Source: an uncultured Pseudomonadales bacterium (lineage in GTDB: Bacteria > Pseudomonadota > Gammaproteobacteria > Pseudomonadales > Cellvibrionaceae). Taken from it: DNA of 42,034 nucleotides. The DNA lies in assembly GCA_947494095.1 (NCBI GenBank), contig CANLTI010000046.1:1-42034 (forward strand), given 5' to 3'. The notes beneath the pieces are model-generated. The model saw nothing but the letters and a program-made list of their open reading frames with translations, was not told the DNA's origin and did no database searches. The position numbers and the translations under genes were made by a program. This document shows positions 1 to 9,896 of the stretch, piece after piece (the first letter of the stretch is position 1; each line of letters begins with the position of its first letter).

Positions 1-36
1 TTAGACATTGCAGGAGCATAATGTCGAGGAGAGGAA
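1..36. repeat. Fragment of the dispersed MITE-like repeat family
   Basis: Positions 4-25 form a 22-bp hairpin, GACATT and AATGTC around the core GCAGGAGCAT. It is preceded by TTA and followed by GAGG, matching the context of the hairpin at 31166-31187. Similarity stops soon after, so this is a fragment or the end of a copy extending left of the window. Confidence 0.55.
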
Positions 37-88
37 GCAGAAAACAAGTATTATTGGATAATGTATTTTTTCCTCGTTCCTTAGGCCT

Positions 89-979
89 TTACTGGTCAAA
101 CCAAGGCGCCACAAAACCGGGGCCTTGGGCATGACTTGGTATATCGGGAAAGTCAGGGTAATCAACACCGACAAAATACAAGCCTGTAGGCTGAGCCGTT
201 GTGCCAGCAGCTGCGCGTGACCTTTCAGCAAGCACCTGCGCAATCCATTGCGGCGACCGAGCACCACGCCCAACGTCTATCAGCGAACCGACAATATTGC
301 GTACCATATTATAAAGAAATGCCGTCGCTTTAATTTCCATAACAATAAAGCCACCGCATTGCACAAAGCGAATGTGCCGAATATGCCTCACAGGGCTAGA
401 TGCTTGGCAAAGTTTAGCTCTAAAAGATGTAAAATCATGCTCGCCGACCAAGTAATTAGCCCCTTGCTGCATTAAAGCCATATCCAGCTTATATTTTGTC
501 CAACTCACGTTATCACGCATTAATGCTGGCCTCACTTCACTCGGGCAAAGTACATAGCGATAGGTTCTGCCTCTTGCTGAAAAACGAGAATGAAATAACG
601 GGCTGACCTGACCCGACCACTGCACGCGAATACTGTCTGGCAACTTAGTGTTAATGCCTTCTCGCCAAGCTTTCAGTGAGCGTACCGCACGGGTATCAAA
701 ATGCACGACTTGCTGTGTTGCATGCACGCCGGCATCTGTTCGGCCTGCACACCCTAAGGTAATCACTTCATTTGCGACATTACTCAGTGCTTTTTCCAGC
801 TCGCCTTGCACTGTTTTTTTAGCTGATATTTGCCGTTGAAAACCTTGATATTCATTGCCTTGGTATTCCACAACCAAGGCAATACGCTGCATCCCTTCTG
901 GCCAGTTAGCCATATCTCTTATTTCTGCATTGCGCCTATACTCCCAAGCTTTACCGGGGATGTTAATCTCATTACTCAT
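89..979 (-). CDS. truA: tRNA pseudouridine(38-40) synthase TruA
   Basis: Isomerises uridine to pseudouridine at positions 38-40 of the tRNA anticodon arm. The signature CAGRTDAGVHA is present around residues 78-88, with the catalytic aspartate at Asp82 of this reading. The family's N-terminal core is also visible (VEYQGNEYQGFQRQ). At 296 residues it is somewhat longer than the usual ~265-275, and the extra length is at the N-terminus. Met23 or Met30 (MQRIALVVEYQG, which aligns best with the family start) are plausible alternative starts. It lies downstream of fimV on the same strand but beyond a strong terminator, so it probably has its own promoter. The family call is secure; the start is not. 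Confidence 0.93.
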   Translation of the reverse strand: MSNEINIPGKAWEYRRNAEIRDMANWPEGMQRIALVVEYQGNEYQGFQRQISAKKTVQGELEKALSNVANEVITLGCAGRTDAGVHATQQVVHFDTRAVRSLKAWREGINTKLPDSIRVQWSGQVSPLFHSRFSARGRTYRYVLCPSEVRPALMRDNVSWTKYKLDMALMQQGANYLVGEHDFTSFRAKLCQASSPVRHIRHIRFVQCGGFIVMEIKATAFLYNMVRNIVGSLIDVGRGARSPQWIAQVLAERSRAAAGTTAQPTGLYFVGVDYPDFPDIPSHAQGPGFVAPWFDQ

Positions 980-1033
980 GATTACTGCTCAAAATACTTT
1001 TTAAAAACGTAACATTCAAAACACTACACCCAA

Positions 1034-1080
1034 AACAAAAAAACCCCGCCCCCTCGTTAAAGGGGCGGGGTTTTTTATTT
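1034..1080 (-). terminator. Rho-independent terminator after fimV
   Basis: A perfect 9-bp GC stem (CCCCGCCCC / GGGGCGGGG, 1044-1070) with a 9-nt loop is flanked by an A tract on the left and a T tract on the right. It can therefore act in both directions. It sits 8 bp beyond the fimV stop codon and separates fimV from truA. Confidence 0.93.
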
Positions 1081-1087
1081 AATCAAC

Positions 1088-4000
1088 CTAACCTAATTCA
1101 GCAAACAATGCTTCAGCTTCTTGCTTTTGATTATCGTTACCCTCTTCCCGAATTTCTTCCAGGGTATTCAAGGCCGACTCGGTATCACCCATATCAACAA
1201 ATACGCGCAGTAAGTCGATCTTGGTGGCGACTTCGTCACTGTCGCCTAAAAAGCTAGGCTCGCTATCGTCATCGGAGTCTGGATCAAACTCGGGTAACTG
1301 AATTTGCGCTGCAGGCTCCTCTTTGATCGGCTCATTAACGGGTTCAACATTTAAAGCGTCAGGCTCAACTGTCAGTGAGCTATCATCAGATAGCTCACCA
1401 TCTAAATCAGCAAAATCACTGTCTAGGTCGGCCAAATCGCCTTTAAAGCTTGACGATAGCGCCTCTAAATCGCCTTCTAGATCACCAAGATCGTCATCCA
1501 ATGAATCATCAATGCTACTGGCCACCTCAGGCTCAGGCTCTGAGTCATCAACCAAGTCAAACTCAGGGGTGTCAAACTCAGAAGAGTCGAATTCAGTGCT
1601 ATCAGTTGCATTAGTATCGTCTAAAGACAGTGCCGCGCCTGCCTCAATATCCTCTAGCGCTAAGTCCTCATCTGCTAAGCCATCTAATAGGGCGTCGGCT
1701 TGATCCTTAGTACCACGACTCGCATCATTCAGGTCATCGCCAAGGCTCAGCTCATCATCTAAACTCAAGCCGTCGTCCAAGCTCAAGTCTTCTTCTAAAC
1801 TCAAGCCGCCATCTAGACTTAAATCATTATCTAAACCCAGGTCATTATCTAAACCCAAGTCATCATCTAAGCTTAACTCTAAATCCGCTAAGTTATTTTC
1901 AACATCCGTCTCACTAGCCGATAAGTTACTAAGGTCAAGCTCATCATCATCTTCTGCAATTGAGCTGCTTTCTCGAATCTCAATATCTAAATCATCATGC
2001 CCTTCTAGTAAGCTTGACGTGCTAATACCTACGTCATCTGCACTTTCACCAAAGTCTTCAAGGTCTAAGCTCAACTCAGGTGCTTCGACACTATCATCGT
2101 CTAAATCAAGCGCTAATGCCTCTGGCTCTGCCTCTAATGATATTTCATCTAGCTCGGCGGACGCTAAACTATCCTCCAAACTATCATCAGGTGACGTTAT
2201 TTGGCCATCTAGATCGAGTGCCGTAAAATCAAGGTCATCAGATATACTCTCTTCAGAAGGCTGTGAACCTAGCTCAATTAACTCATCATCATCTAATTCT
2301 AGGTCCTCACCCAAGTCCAAATCAAGGCTGGCATCCAAACTGTCTAACGACAACTCTTCGCCTAAGCCCTCTAAAGAGAGCTCATCGTCTTGTGAATCAT
2401 TAGGTGTTGTCTGTGCTGCAGCCTCTTCAAGTTCGGCCTCGGTAATAGAATCAAATTGTAAGGTGGTATCTAAATCGCTCGCATCAGGCTGCGCTTCTTG
2501 ATCTAAAGCGGCAAGACCGCCAGCGCCAAGCATAGCTTCACTCAGTAAGCCGCGTAAATCTTGAGCACGCTCGACCTGCTCTCCGGTAGCGCCTAGCTCA
2601 AACTGTGCATACTGCTTATCAAAAGCATCTAAATTATCTTGTTTTGCGAAGACCTCCAAGCGCTTTAGCTGTGTCACAGAAGAGTCTTCAAGGCCATTCA
2701 ATACCACTAACGCCTCGGGGTATTCCCCCAATGCAATATGATTATCAGCAACATCTAATGGGTCGCCAGCAGGGTCATCCTCTAACAACTGCGAGCCTAG
2801 GCTTTCTAAGGTTAGCTCCTCTTCGGGCTCGGTATGATCGGGCTCTGGGGCAAATGCCAATGAGTCACTCGGCTCGATATCGTCCAAACTTTCTGCACCA
2901 TCATGCAGATCACTCGTCTCTTCAAAGTCTTCATCAAACTCAAAGTCTTCATCTTTTAAAGTATTATTACGCGTAACTAAGAAGTACACCACGCCAGCAA
3001 TCAGTAAGGCAATACCGCCACCAATGTACAGCAAGTTCTCCATGATAATATCCATGAAGGTTTTCTTTTTGGTGGGAGGCGCTGACTCAGCTTTGGCTTC
3101 CTCTATGACGGGCGCAGGATCAACCGCTGCCATTTCGCTCTCGTCATTCATTAACTCCGAAGGCTCATCAAGCATCTCTTCGTTAAGAGCGTCATCATCA
3201 AGCATTTCGCCATCAGTATTGTTTTCTTGTTCAAGCGCTTGAGCTTGCGCACGAGCTTCATCTAAAGCCTCCGAGACATCTAATGGCTCTAATGTTTCTG
3301 AAGCCTCCTCAGTGCTTTGTTCTGCATTTTCGGCGGCTTTGCGCTCTTCCTCTAAACGATCTTGCTCGATTAATGCCAATTCAAATTTACGTAAATCGCT
3401 ATTGGCAATTTCTAGTAACCGCTCCACGGTATCAACTTGCTCATCCATAGCTTGTACACGCGCATTAAGATCCGTATTTTCTCGCTGCGTCGATGTCAGT
3501 TCTTCTTGCGTATTTAACAACTGTGAACGCAGTGCTTCTGTATCTTGGCCGCCATCAGCACCGCCACTACCCGATTTACTACCGGTAACATCAGTAGCCG
3601 AAGATAATTTAACCCGACCTTGCACTTGCTCAAGCGCACCACCACGATCAACTTGGCTACGGCTAGCATCAATTTGCGCCTTAGGCAGTCTCGTTTTCAT
3701 TGAATTATTTTGATTAGCAACTTCGCGCTTGGCTTGAACGGGGTCAAAATCAGCAATATCACTCACCGAAGGTAAGCGCAGAACAGCGCCTTTTTTCAGT
3801 AAATTAATATTGTTATTAATAAAGGCATTGGGGTTTAAGCGCTGCAGGGCCAACATCGTCTGCTGGATACTCACGCTGCCATCGCGCACCCGTTCAGCAA
3901 TAGACCACAAAGTATCGGTCGAAGACACTGGGCCATAGGTGTCGCCATCAAAGCTACTCACCGGTGGGCGTTGGGGCGATTGCTGGCGAGCTGGAGCAGG

Positions 4001-4459
4001 CCGACTAGCGGGTTGAGTTTGCGCCTTCGCTGCAGTCACCGCTCTAGCGGGTTTCTCTGAAAATAAAGGCAAATCGAGTAACACGGTGTATTCGCGTAGC
4101 AATTTACCGCTAGGCCACTGCGTTTGCACAATAAAATTAAGGAAAGGCTCACGCACCAAGCGAGTTGACTTTACTCGAATAACCGGCCCGTTAGGGCTTT
4201 CCATATCGACCGCAAACTTTAGATCATTAAGGAAAAAAGGTCTGTCGACGCCCACGCGAATAAAATCCTCTCGGCTACCTAAGCCGACAAGAATCTCTTG
4301 TGCTGTCAATTCGCGTGTTTGCAATAACTGTATTTCAGCTTCTAATGGCTGATTAAGGTGAGATTTGATCTTAATCTCACCCAAACCCAATGCCAAACCT
4401 AACGGAGAAACTAAATATGTTGCAACGCCAAGTACTATAGCTCGTGTGCGTAAACCCAT
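1088..4459 (-). CDS. fimV: FimV: LysM/TPR inner-membrane pilus assembly hub protein
   Basis: In Pseudomonas, FimV organises type IV pilus/type II secretion assembly and cell-pole landmarks. The 1123-residue product shows the family order. A signal peptide (about 1-25) is followed by the conserved FimV N-terminal domain with LNQPLEAEIQLL, then a LysM-like stretch around 175-230. A coiled-coil segment follows near 305-375, then one transmembrane helix near 470-495 (IGGGIALLIAGVVYFLV). A very long Asp/Glu/Ser/Leu-rich cytoplasmic region comes next, and the FimV C-terminal TPR-like motif ends the protein (TKIDLLRVFVDMGD...EALFAELG). A ribosome-binding AAGGG lies about 7 nt before the ATG. The pilus operon at 18500-26673 is a likely functional partner. 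The acidic region contains tandem hexapeptides, reported separately. Confidence 0.95.
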   Translation of the reverse strand: MGLRTRAIVLGVATYLVSPLGLALGLGEIKIKSHLNQPLEAEIQLLQTRELTAQEILVGLGSREDFIRVGVDRPFFLNDLKFAVDMESPNGPVIRVKSTRLVREPFLNFIVQTQWPSGKLLREYTVLLDLPLFSEKPARAVTAAKAQTQPASRPAPARQQSPQRPPVSSFDGDTYGPVSSTDTLWSIAERVRDGSVSIQQTMLALQRLNPNAFINNNINLLKKGAVLRLPSVSDIADFDPVQAKREVANQNNSMKTRLPKAQIDASRSQVDRGGALEQVQGRVKLSSATDVTGSKSGSGGADGGQDTEALRSQLLNTQEELTSTQRENTDLNARVQAMDEQVDTVERLLEIANSDLRKFELALIEQDRLEEERKAAENAEQSTEEASETLEPLDVSEALDEARAQAQALEQENNTDGEMLDDDALNEEMLDEPSELMNDESEMAAVDPAPVIEEAKAESAPPTKKKTFMDIIMENLLYIGGGIALLIAGVVYFLVTRNNTLKDEDFEFDEDFEETSDLHDGAESLDDIEPSDSLAFAPEPDHTEPEEELTLESLGSQLLEDDPAGDPLDVADNHIALGEYPEALVVLNGLEDSSVTQLKRLEVFAKQDNLDAFDKQYAQFELGATGEQVERAQDLRGLLSEAMLGAGGLAALDQEAQPDASDLDTTLQFDSITEAELEEAAAQTTPNDSQDDELSLEGLGEELSLDSLDASLDLDLGEDLELDDDELIELGSQPSEESISDDLDFTALDLDGQITSPDDSLEDSLASAELDEISLEAEPEALALDLDDDSVEAPELSLDLEDFGESADDVGISTSSLLEGHDDLDIEIRESSSIAEDDDELDLSNLSASETDVENNLADLELSLDDDLGLDNDLGLDNDLSLDGGLSLEEDLSLDDGLSLDDELSLGDDLNDASRGTKDQADALLDGLADEDLALEDIEAGAALSLDDTNATDSTEFDSSEFDTPEFDLVDDSEPEPEVASSIDDSLDDDLGDLEGDLEALSSSFKGDLADLDSDFADLDGELSDDSSLTVEPDALNVEPVNEPIKEEPAAQIQLPEFDPDSDDDSEPSFLGDSDEVATKIDLLRVFVDMGDTESALNTLEEIREEGNDNQKQEAEALFAELG
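1729..1875 (-). repeat. 18-bp tandem repeat inside fimV coding Asp/Leu hexapeptides
   Basis: About eight in-frame copies of an 18-bp unit encode degenerate hexapeptides such as DDLGLD, NDLGLD, NDLSLD, EDLSLD and DELSLG. Codon differences between copies show it is not a very recent expansion. Confidence 0.85.
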
Positions 4460-5096
4460 AGGATAACCCTTGTTGTTTTTTATCGGGTGGCTAACCAGTT
4501 TTGTGTCCCTATACGCAAGGAAACATCTGTATAAATGCCGCTTACGTCAAAATACAATAAACGGTGTCAACCTTAAGGCGACAATCGCTTAAGTATTCAG
4601 GATAAACAGTCTTTTTTCAACTTTATGTCCAATATGACTAAAAGGATGGCTCACTAATCATCATTTAGATACAATTATGCCATTGTTATAGTCGTTTTTT
4701 TGGCAAAGTGTGCAGAAAAGTTACGCTTCATTACTATTTGCCAGTATCAAGGCTTACCCAAATAGAACGGCGCCATTGTACAGACTCCGTAAAGCCTGAC
4801 AATAACGCCGCACCACAAGCTATGAAACACGACGACCCATCGCGCATTGCTCAGCACTAGTTATACACCTACACCATATTTATACACCTACACTATATTT
4901 ATACACCTACACCATATTTATGTACCTACACTATCTTTATACACTGAGATGTACAGCCGTATCCCTCGATTCATATCGATGGAGTTATCACCGTACATTT
5001 ACTGTGCTGTTAGCTTAAGTATTCACTTAACCATTAACTTAAGTATTAGCTTAACCTATCAATTTACCGCTGGGTTTTACGTCTCGGGCTGACTCA
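4460..5096. other. Intergenic region between fimV and asd, no gene seen
   Basis: About 640 bp with no credible gene. It holds a 19-bp tandem array (4864-4939) and, near 5008-5060, several copies of a CTTAAGTATT-type motif in short direct and inverted order. An open frame starting at 4847 simply translates the repeats. The fimV promoter must lie here, but I could not pick out convincing boxes. Confidence 0.6.
4864..4939. repeat. Four-copy 19-bp tandem repeat
   Basis: Units start at 4864, 4883, 4902 and 4921. The consensus is TACACCTACACCATATTTA; copies differ at one to four positions (ACC/ACT, TACACC/TGTACC, ATATT/ATCTT). A partial fifth copy (TACACTGAG) follows. Confidence 0.92.
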
Positions 5097-6206
5097 TTAG
5101 CGCTCTTGTAAAATATTTAACATGCGACGCAGTGGTTCGGCCGCGCCCCACAATAACTGATCGCCCACAGTAAACGCACTTAAGTATTCAGGGCCCATGT
5201 GCATTTTACGTAAGCGGCCAACAGGTACACTTAACGTGCCGGTCACTTTAGTGGGGGTTAATTCTTGTAATGTAATATCGCGCTCATTAGGTATAAGCTT
5301 AGACCAATCGTTAGCTTCTTCTAGTAAGCTTTCGATATCACTCATGGGAACATCTTTTTTGAGCTTGATGGTCAACGCTTGGCTATGGCAGCGCATGGCG
5401 CCAATACGTACACACAAGCCGTCAATATGGACAGGGTTGGCACCAGTCGCTAAAATTTTATTGGTCTCAGCACCGCCTTTCCATTCTTCTTTACTTTGAC
5501 CTTTGTCCCATGCTTTATCAATATAAGGCAAGAGGCTTCCCGCTAAAGGCGCACCGAAATTATCAGTGGGGAATGCATCGCTACGCATAGCAGCCGCTAC
5601 AGCACGGTCAATATCTAAAATAGGGCTGCGAGGGTCAGCCAATAAGTCAGCGACGCTACTATGAACTGCACCCATTTGGCTAATGAGTTCTCGCATATTT
5701 TGCGCGCCGGCACCCGAGGCCGCCTGATAAGTCATAGAGGTTGCCCACTCAACGAGCCCTTCTTGAAACAAACCACCCAAGCCCATCAGCATTAAACTTA
5801 CCGTACAGTTACCGCCAATATAATTTTTAACGCCGTCTTCTAAGCCTTTTTTGATACTCGCTTTGTTAATAGGGTCGAGTACGATAATAGAGTTATCGAC
5901 CATGCGTAAGCTAGAGGCCGCATCAATCCAGTAGCCATTCCAGCCAGTATCACGCAATGGCTGAAACACTTGATGGGTATAGTCGCCACCCTGACAAGAA
6001 ACAATCACGTCCATTTCCTGCAGCACAGCCAGGTCGCTGGCATCTTGTAATGTGGGTACATCTTTGCCCACACTGGGCGCTTGGCCGCCTACATTTGAAG
6101 TGGTAAAAAATACTGGGTCAATATTGGCAAAGTCATTTTCTTCTCGCATGCGACCCATCAATACAGAACCCACCATGCCACGCCATCCAACAAAACCTAC
6201 TTTCAT
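5097..6206 (-). CDS. asd: Aspartate-semialdehyde dehydrogenase
   Basis: Catalyses NADPH-dependent reduction of aspartyl phosphate to aspartate semialdehyde, the branch point to lysine/diaminopimelate, threonine and methionine. At 369 residues it is the E. coli-type enzyme. The N-terminus [13 protein letters not shown] is the dinucleotide-binding loop. The active-site cysteine is Cys134 in [10 protein letters not shown], and the [16 protein letters not shown] segment carries the catalytic histidine. A GAGAGG ribosome-binding site precedes the ATG. It is 113 bp downstream of leuB on the same strand, so co-transcription with the leu genes is possible. This is the same leuCDB-asd-fimV-truA order seen in pseudomonads and relatives. 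Confidence 0.97.
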   Translation of the reverse strand: MKVGFVGWRGMVGSVLMGRMREENDFANIDPVFFTTSNVGGQAPSVGKDVPTLQDASDLAVLQEMDVIVSCQGGDYTHQVFQPLRDTGWNGYWIDAASSLRMVDNSIIVLDPINKASIKKGLEDGVKNYIGGNCTVSLMLMGLGGLFQEGLVEWATSMTYQAASGAGAQNMRELISQMGAVHSSVADLLADPRSPILDIDRAVAAAMRSDAFPTDNFGAPLAGSLLPYIDKAWDKGQSKEEWKGGAETNKILATGANPVHIDGLCVRIGAMRCHSQALTIKLKKDVPMSDIESLLEEANDWSKLIPNERDITLQELTPTKVTGTLSVPVGRLRKMHMGPEYLSAFTVGDQLLWGAAEPLRRMLNILQER

Positions 6207-6319
6207 CTGTTCTACCTCTCGTTAAAATTATTTAATACAGCATTAACACACAACACTGCAATCAACCCACAATCGGCTAAATGCATAACTTGTGGGGGTT
6301 ATTAGTTAAAAGACCATTT

Positions 6320-7390
6320 TTAAAGCGCCGCCACCACCGCATCGCCCATGGCCGTGCAGCCGGTTTTCACGAAGCTTTCGGTGTAAATGTCGGCAGTGCG
6401 TAAGCCTTTATCTAAAACGGCACCTACTGCGGCCTCAATGGCATCAGCGGCAGCGCCTTGGTTAAGCGAGTAACGCAACATCATAGAAACCGATAAAATC
6501 GTTGCTAAAGGGTTGGCGATACCTTGGCCGGCAATATCGGGGGCGCTACCGTGCACCGGCTCGTAAAGACCGGTGCCATTTTGGTTTAATGATGCCGAAG
6601 GTAGCATGCCAATAGAGCCTGTTAGCATTGCGGCAGTATCAGATAAAATATCGCCAAACATATTGCCTGTGACCACAACGTCAAATTGTTTGGGCGCGCG
6701 CACTAATTGCATAGCCGCGTTATCCACATACATATGGGTCAGCTCGACATCGGGATATTCGGGCGCTAGACGCTCCATGACTTCACGCCATAAAATAGTC
6801 GCCTCTAATACATTGGCTTTATCGACTGAGCACACTTTTTTATGACGCTTTTGGGCCATTTCAAAAGCCGTGCGGCCAATGCGCTCAATTTCGTGCTCGG
6901 CATACACATAAGTGTTGTAGCCTTGCTTTTCGCCATTGTCTAAAATGCGAATACCACGAGGCTCACCAAAATAAATACCGCCGGTTAATTCACGTACAAT
7001 TAAAATATCCAAACCCGCAACAATTTCAGGTTTAAGCGAAGAGGCATCGGCTAATTGCGGGTACAAAATAGCAGGGCGTAAGTTGGCGTACAAACCCAAC
7101 TCGTAGCGCAATTTCAGCAAGCCTTTTTCGGGCCGTTTAGCCGCATCAATGGCATCCCATTTAGGCCCGCCCACCGAGCCCATCAAAATGGCGTCAGCCT
7201 TGCGACACTGATCTAACGTGCTATCAGCCAATGGCACGCCATACCTATCAATCGCGGCACCACCTAATAGGTCTTGCTCATACGTTAAATTCAAACCAAA
7301 TTTAGTGTCGACTGCCTGTAAGACTTTAACCGCTTCGCTAACAATTTCGGGGCCGATGCCGTCACCGGGTAATACAACAATTTTAGGCAT
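6320..7390 (-). CDS. leuB: 3-isopropylmalate dehydrogenase
   Basis: Oxidatively decarboxylates 3-isopropylmalate to 2-oxoisocaproate with NAD+, the third leucine-specific step. The 356-residue length is normal. Visible elements are the N-terminal [10 protein letters not shown], the substrate-binding SVDKANVL with Lys191, and VDNAAMQLV (222-230). The signature [10 protein letters not shown] follows, with metal-binding Asp247 and Asp251, then the NAD-binding [17 protein letters not shown] segment. An AGGA ribosome-binding site lies about 8 nt before the start. It is third in the leuC-leuD-leuB run, 79 bp after leuD. Confidence 0.98.
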   Translation of the reverse strand: MPKIVVLPGDGIGPEIVSEAVKVLQAVDTKFGLNLTYEQDLLGGAAIDRYGVPLADSTLDQCRKADAILMGSVGGPKWDAIDAAKRPEKGLLKLRYELGLYANLRPAILYPQLADASSLKPEIVAGLDILIVRELTGGIYFGEPRGIRILDNGEKQGYNTYVYAEHEIERIGRTAFEMAQKRHKKVCSVDKANVLEATILWREVMERLAPEYPDVELTHMYVDNAAMQLVRAPKQFDVVVTGNMFGDILSDTAAMLTGSIGMLPSASLNQNGTGLYEPVHGSAPDIAGQGIANPLATILSVSMMLRYSLNQGAAADAIEAAVGAVLDKGLRTADIYTESFVKTGCTAMGDAVVAAL

Positions 7391-7469
7391 TATTTTTTCC
7401 TGAAAATAAAACTAACTCCACCCTAAAAGGGCGCTAGAGCGATATTAAAAGATACTCAGCGTACGCAGA

Positions 7470-8117
7470 TTACGCGCCAAAATTAAACAGCCAAGGTGCC
7501 GTCTGTTTGCGCGCCTGTTCATAAGCTGTAATTTTATCGGCATCGCGCAAGGTCACGCCAATATCATCAAAACCATTTAACAAGCAATGCTTACGAAACT
7601 CATCAACCTCAAACGTAAGGGTTTCGCCATTGGGCTTAACAACAACCTGCTGCGCTAAATCCACCGTTAAGCGGTAACCTTCTTGTGCATACATTTCTGC
7701 AAATAATTGCTCAACGGTATCTTCGGGTAATACAATGGGTAACAAGCCGTTTTTAAAGCAGTTATTAAAAAAAATATCGGCAAAGCTTGGTGCGATAATC
7801 GCCCGAAAACCATATTCGTCAAGCGCCCAAGGCGCATGTTCACGACTGGAGCCACACCCAAAATTTTTGCGTGTCAATAGTACACTAGCACCTTGATAGC
7901 GCTCCAAATTTAATGGGAATTCAGTATTAATGGGGCGGCCCTCATTGGGTTTTTCTGGCGATCCTTCATCTAAATAACGCAGCTCATCAAAAGCATTAGG
8001 GCCAAAACCACTGCGCTTAATCGACTTTAAAAATTGCTTAGGAATAATTAAGTCAGTATCCACGTTAGCGCGATCCATTGGACCCACTAAACCGGTATGT
8101 TGTGTGAAAGCTCTCAT
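7470..8117 (-). CDS. leuD: 3-isopropylmalate dehydratase small subunit
   Basis: Swivel domain of isopropylmalate isomerase; with LeuC it interconverts 2- and 3-isopropylmalate. The 215 residues match the family. The motifs [15 protein letters not shown] near the N-terminus and [15 protein letters not shown] in the middle are diagnostic. The start codon overlaps the leuC stop by 4 bp (ATGA), which indicates translational coupling and fits obligate 1:1 assembly. Confidence 0.98.
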   Translation of the reverse strand: MRAFTQHTGLVGPMDRANVDTDLIIPKQFLKSIKRSGFGPNAFDELRYLDEGSPEKPNEGRPINTEFPLNLERYQGASVLLTRKNFGCGSSREHAPWALDEYGFRAIIAPSFADIFFNNCFKNGLLPIVLPEDTVEQLFAEMYAQEGYRLTVDLAQQVVVKPNGETLTFEVDEFRKHCLLNGFDDIGVTLRDADKITAYEQARKQTAPWLFNFGA

Positions 8118-9544
8118 TGCACCTCTCCCATTGTACGAACATCAATAAAGTGGCCTGCAATACCTGCCGCTGCTGCCATAGCAGGGCTCACAAGATGCGT
8201 GCGGCCGCCATAACCTTGGCGACCTTCAAAGTTACGGTTAGAGGTAGAGGCGCAATGCTCGCCATCATTTAACCGGTCGGCATTCATCGCTAAACACATA
8301 CTGCAACCCGGTTCACGCCACTCAAAACCTGCCGCCACAAAAATTTTATCTAGGCCTTCAGCTTCGGCCTGCTGCTTAACCAAGCCCGAACCCGGTACCA
8401 CAATAGCTTCTTTGACCGACGCGGCCTTTTGGCGGCCTTGAACCACCGCTGCTGCGGCGCGCATGTCTTCAATACGCGAGTTGGTACAAGAGCCAATAAA
8501 TACGCGATCAATATGAATATCGCTAATCGCTTGATCGGCCTTGAGGCCCATATATTCAAGGGCGCGTTCGATACCGGTTTTTTTGACCTCGTCAACTTCA
8601 TTGACAGGGTTAGGCACTTTGCCAGTCACAGGCACAACCATCTCGGGTGATGTACCCCAGCTGACTTGCGGCTCGATAAGCGCGCCATCGATAGCGACAA
8701 CCTCATCAAACATAGCATCATTATCGCTGTGCAATTGATTCCATTGGGCCACAGCCATATCCCAAGCTTCGTCTTTAGGGGCAAAAGTTTTATCTTTTAC
8801 ATACTTTAATGTTGTGGCATCAACAGCCACCATACCAGCACGGGCACCCGCTTCAATGGCCATATTACACACGGTTAAACGGCCTTCCATTGTCATCGCT
8901 TTAAACACATCACCGCCAAACTCAATGGCATAACCGGTACCGCCGGCGGTGCCGATCGTGCCAATAATGGCTAATACAACATCTTTGGGGGTTACCCCTA
9001 AACCTAATTCGCCATCAACGCGAATCAGCATATTTTTCATTTTTTTAGCCACCAAGCATTGCGTTGCCAACACATGCTCAACTTCACTGGTGCCAATACC
9101 AATCGATAACGCACCTAATGCTCCATTGGTAGAGGTATGCGAGTCCCCACAAACAATGGTCATACCGGGTAAACACGCGCCACTTTCTGGGCCTACAACA
9201 TGCACAATCCCCTGGCGCTGATCATTGATTTTAAACTCTAAAATCCCTAGCTCATCGCAGTTATCATCTAAGGTTTGCACTTGTATTTTGGAGGTTGGAT
9301 CGGCAATGCCGGCAATGCCGTTAGCGCGCTCGGCACTTGTTGTGGGCACATTATGGTCCGGTGTAGCCACCACGCTATCAACTCGCCAAGGTTTACGCTT
9401 TGCCAAACGCAGGCCTTCAAAGGCTTGCGGCGAGGTCACTTCGTGAACAATATGACGATCGATGTAAATCAAGGCCGAACCATCATCGCGCTGCGAGACA
9501 ACGTGTAAATCCCATAATTTGTCGTATAACGTTTTACCAGCCAT
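8114..9544 (-). CDS. leuC: 3-isopropylmalate dehydratase large subunit
   Basis: Aconitase-superfamily subunit carrying the 4Fe-4S cluster that dehydrates and rehydrates isopropylmalate. It has 476 residues. The three cluster ligands are Cys353 ([12 protein letters not shown]), Cys414 and Cys417 ([10 protein letters not shown]). The [14 protein letters not shown] segment near 131-144 is typical. A clear AGGAG lies about 9 nt before the ATG. It is the first gene of the leuCDB run and diverges from a LysR gene across 352 bp, the classic arrangement for local LysR control. Confidence 0.98.
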   Translation of the reverse strand: MAGKTLYDKLWDLHVVSQRDDGSALIYIDRHIVHEVTSPQAFEGLRLAKRKPWRVDSVVATPDHNVPTTSAERANGIAGIADPTSKIQVQTLDDNCDELGILEFKINDQRQGIVHVVGPESGACLPGMTIVCGDSHTSTNGALGALSIGIGTSEVEHVLATQCLVAKKMKNMLIRVDGELGLGVTPKDVVLAIIGTIGTAGGTGYAIEFGGDVFKAMTMEGRLTVCNMAIEAGARAGMVAVDATTLKYVKDKTFAPKDEAWDMAVAQWNQLHSDNDAMFDEVVAIDGALIEPQVSWGTSPEMVVPVTGKVPNPVNEVDEVKKTGIERALEYMGLKADQAISDIHIDRVFIGSCTNSRIEDMRAAAAVVQGRQKAASVKEAIVVPGSGLVKQQAEAEGLDKIFVAAGFEWREPGCSMCLAMNADRLNDGEHCASTSNRNFEGRQGYGGRTHLVSPAMAAAAGIAGHFIDVRTMGEVQ

Positions 9545-9896
9545 TTCTCTGCTCCTAATTAATTAGCTGCAATTTTTAATGCAGTGCCTATTACATCTAG
9601 TGGCTTAGGGACTAGGAGAAATACATTACCCAATACACGTGTTTTCTGCTTCCCCTCCTGCGTCGCCCAAAGCGTTACATACCTCAGCATGCGCCCCTTC
9701 AAGCGCCTTGCCGAGAAAACAGAACCCTACGCCTAATGGGACAAGCGGTTATTGCCTCGCCCCTTAAAACCCTGATCACAAAAACCCTGATCACAGATTT
9801 GTTGAAATTTTAACCGCAATCCCTACAATAACTCAAATTCATTATTTTCATAATTACCATTCCTTTAAGGAATACAATTAGCCGCGAGCCCTATCC
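9545..9896. promoter_or_regulatory. Divergent leuC / LysR control region
   Basis: This 352-bp gap must hold both promoters. Two features stand out. One is a palindrome at 9859-9873, ATTCCTTTAAGGAAT, which fits the LysR T-N11-A rule with dyad symmetry and lies just upstream of the LysR gene, where autoregulatory sites usually fall. The other is a direct repeat, AAAACCCTGATCAC, at 9766-9779 and 9781-9794, each copy containing TGATCA. No leucine-rich leader peptide was obvious. Confidence 0.6.

Noticed and set aside
1..273. 90-codon minus-strand open frame
   Set aside because: It overlaps truA in another frame and translates the repeat fragment; no protein family features.
4847..5092. 81-codon frame rich in Tyr, Thr and Ile
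   Set aside because: It is the translation of the 19-bp tandem array and flanking repeats.
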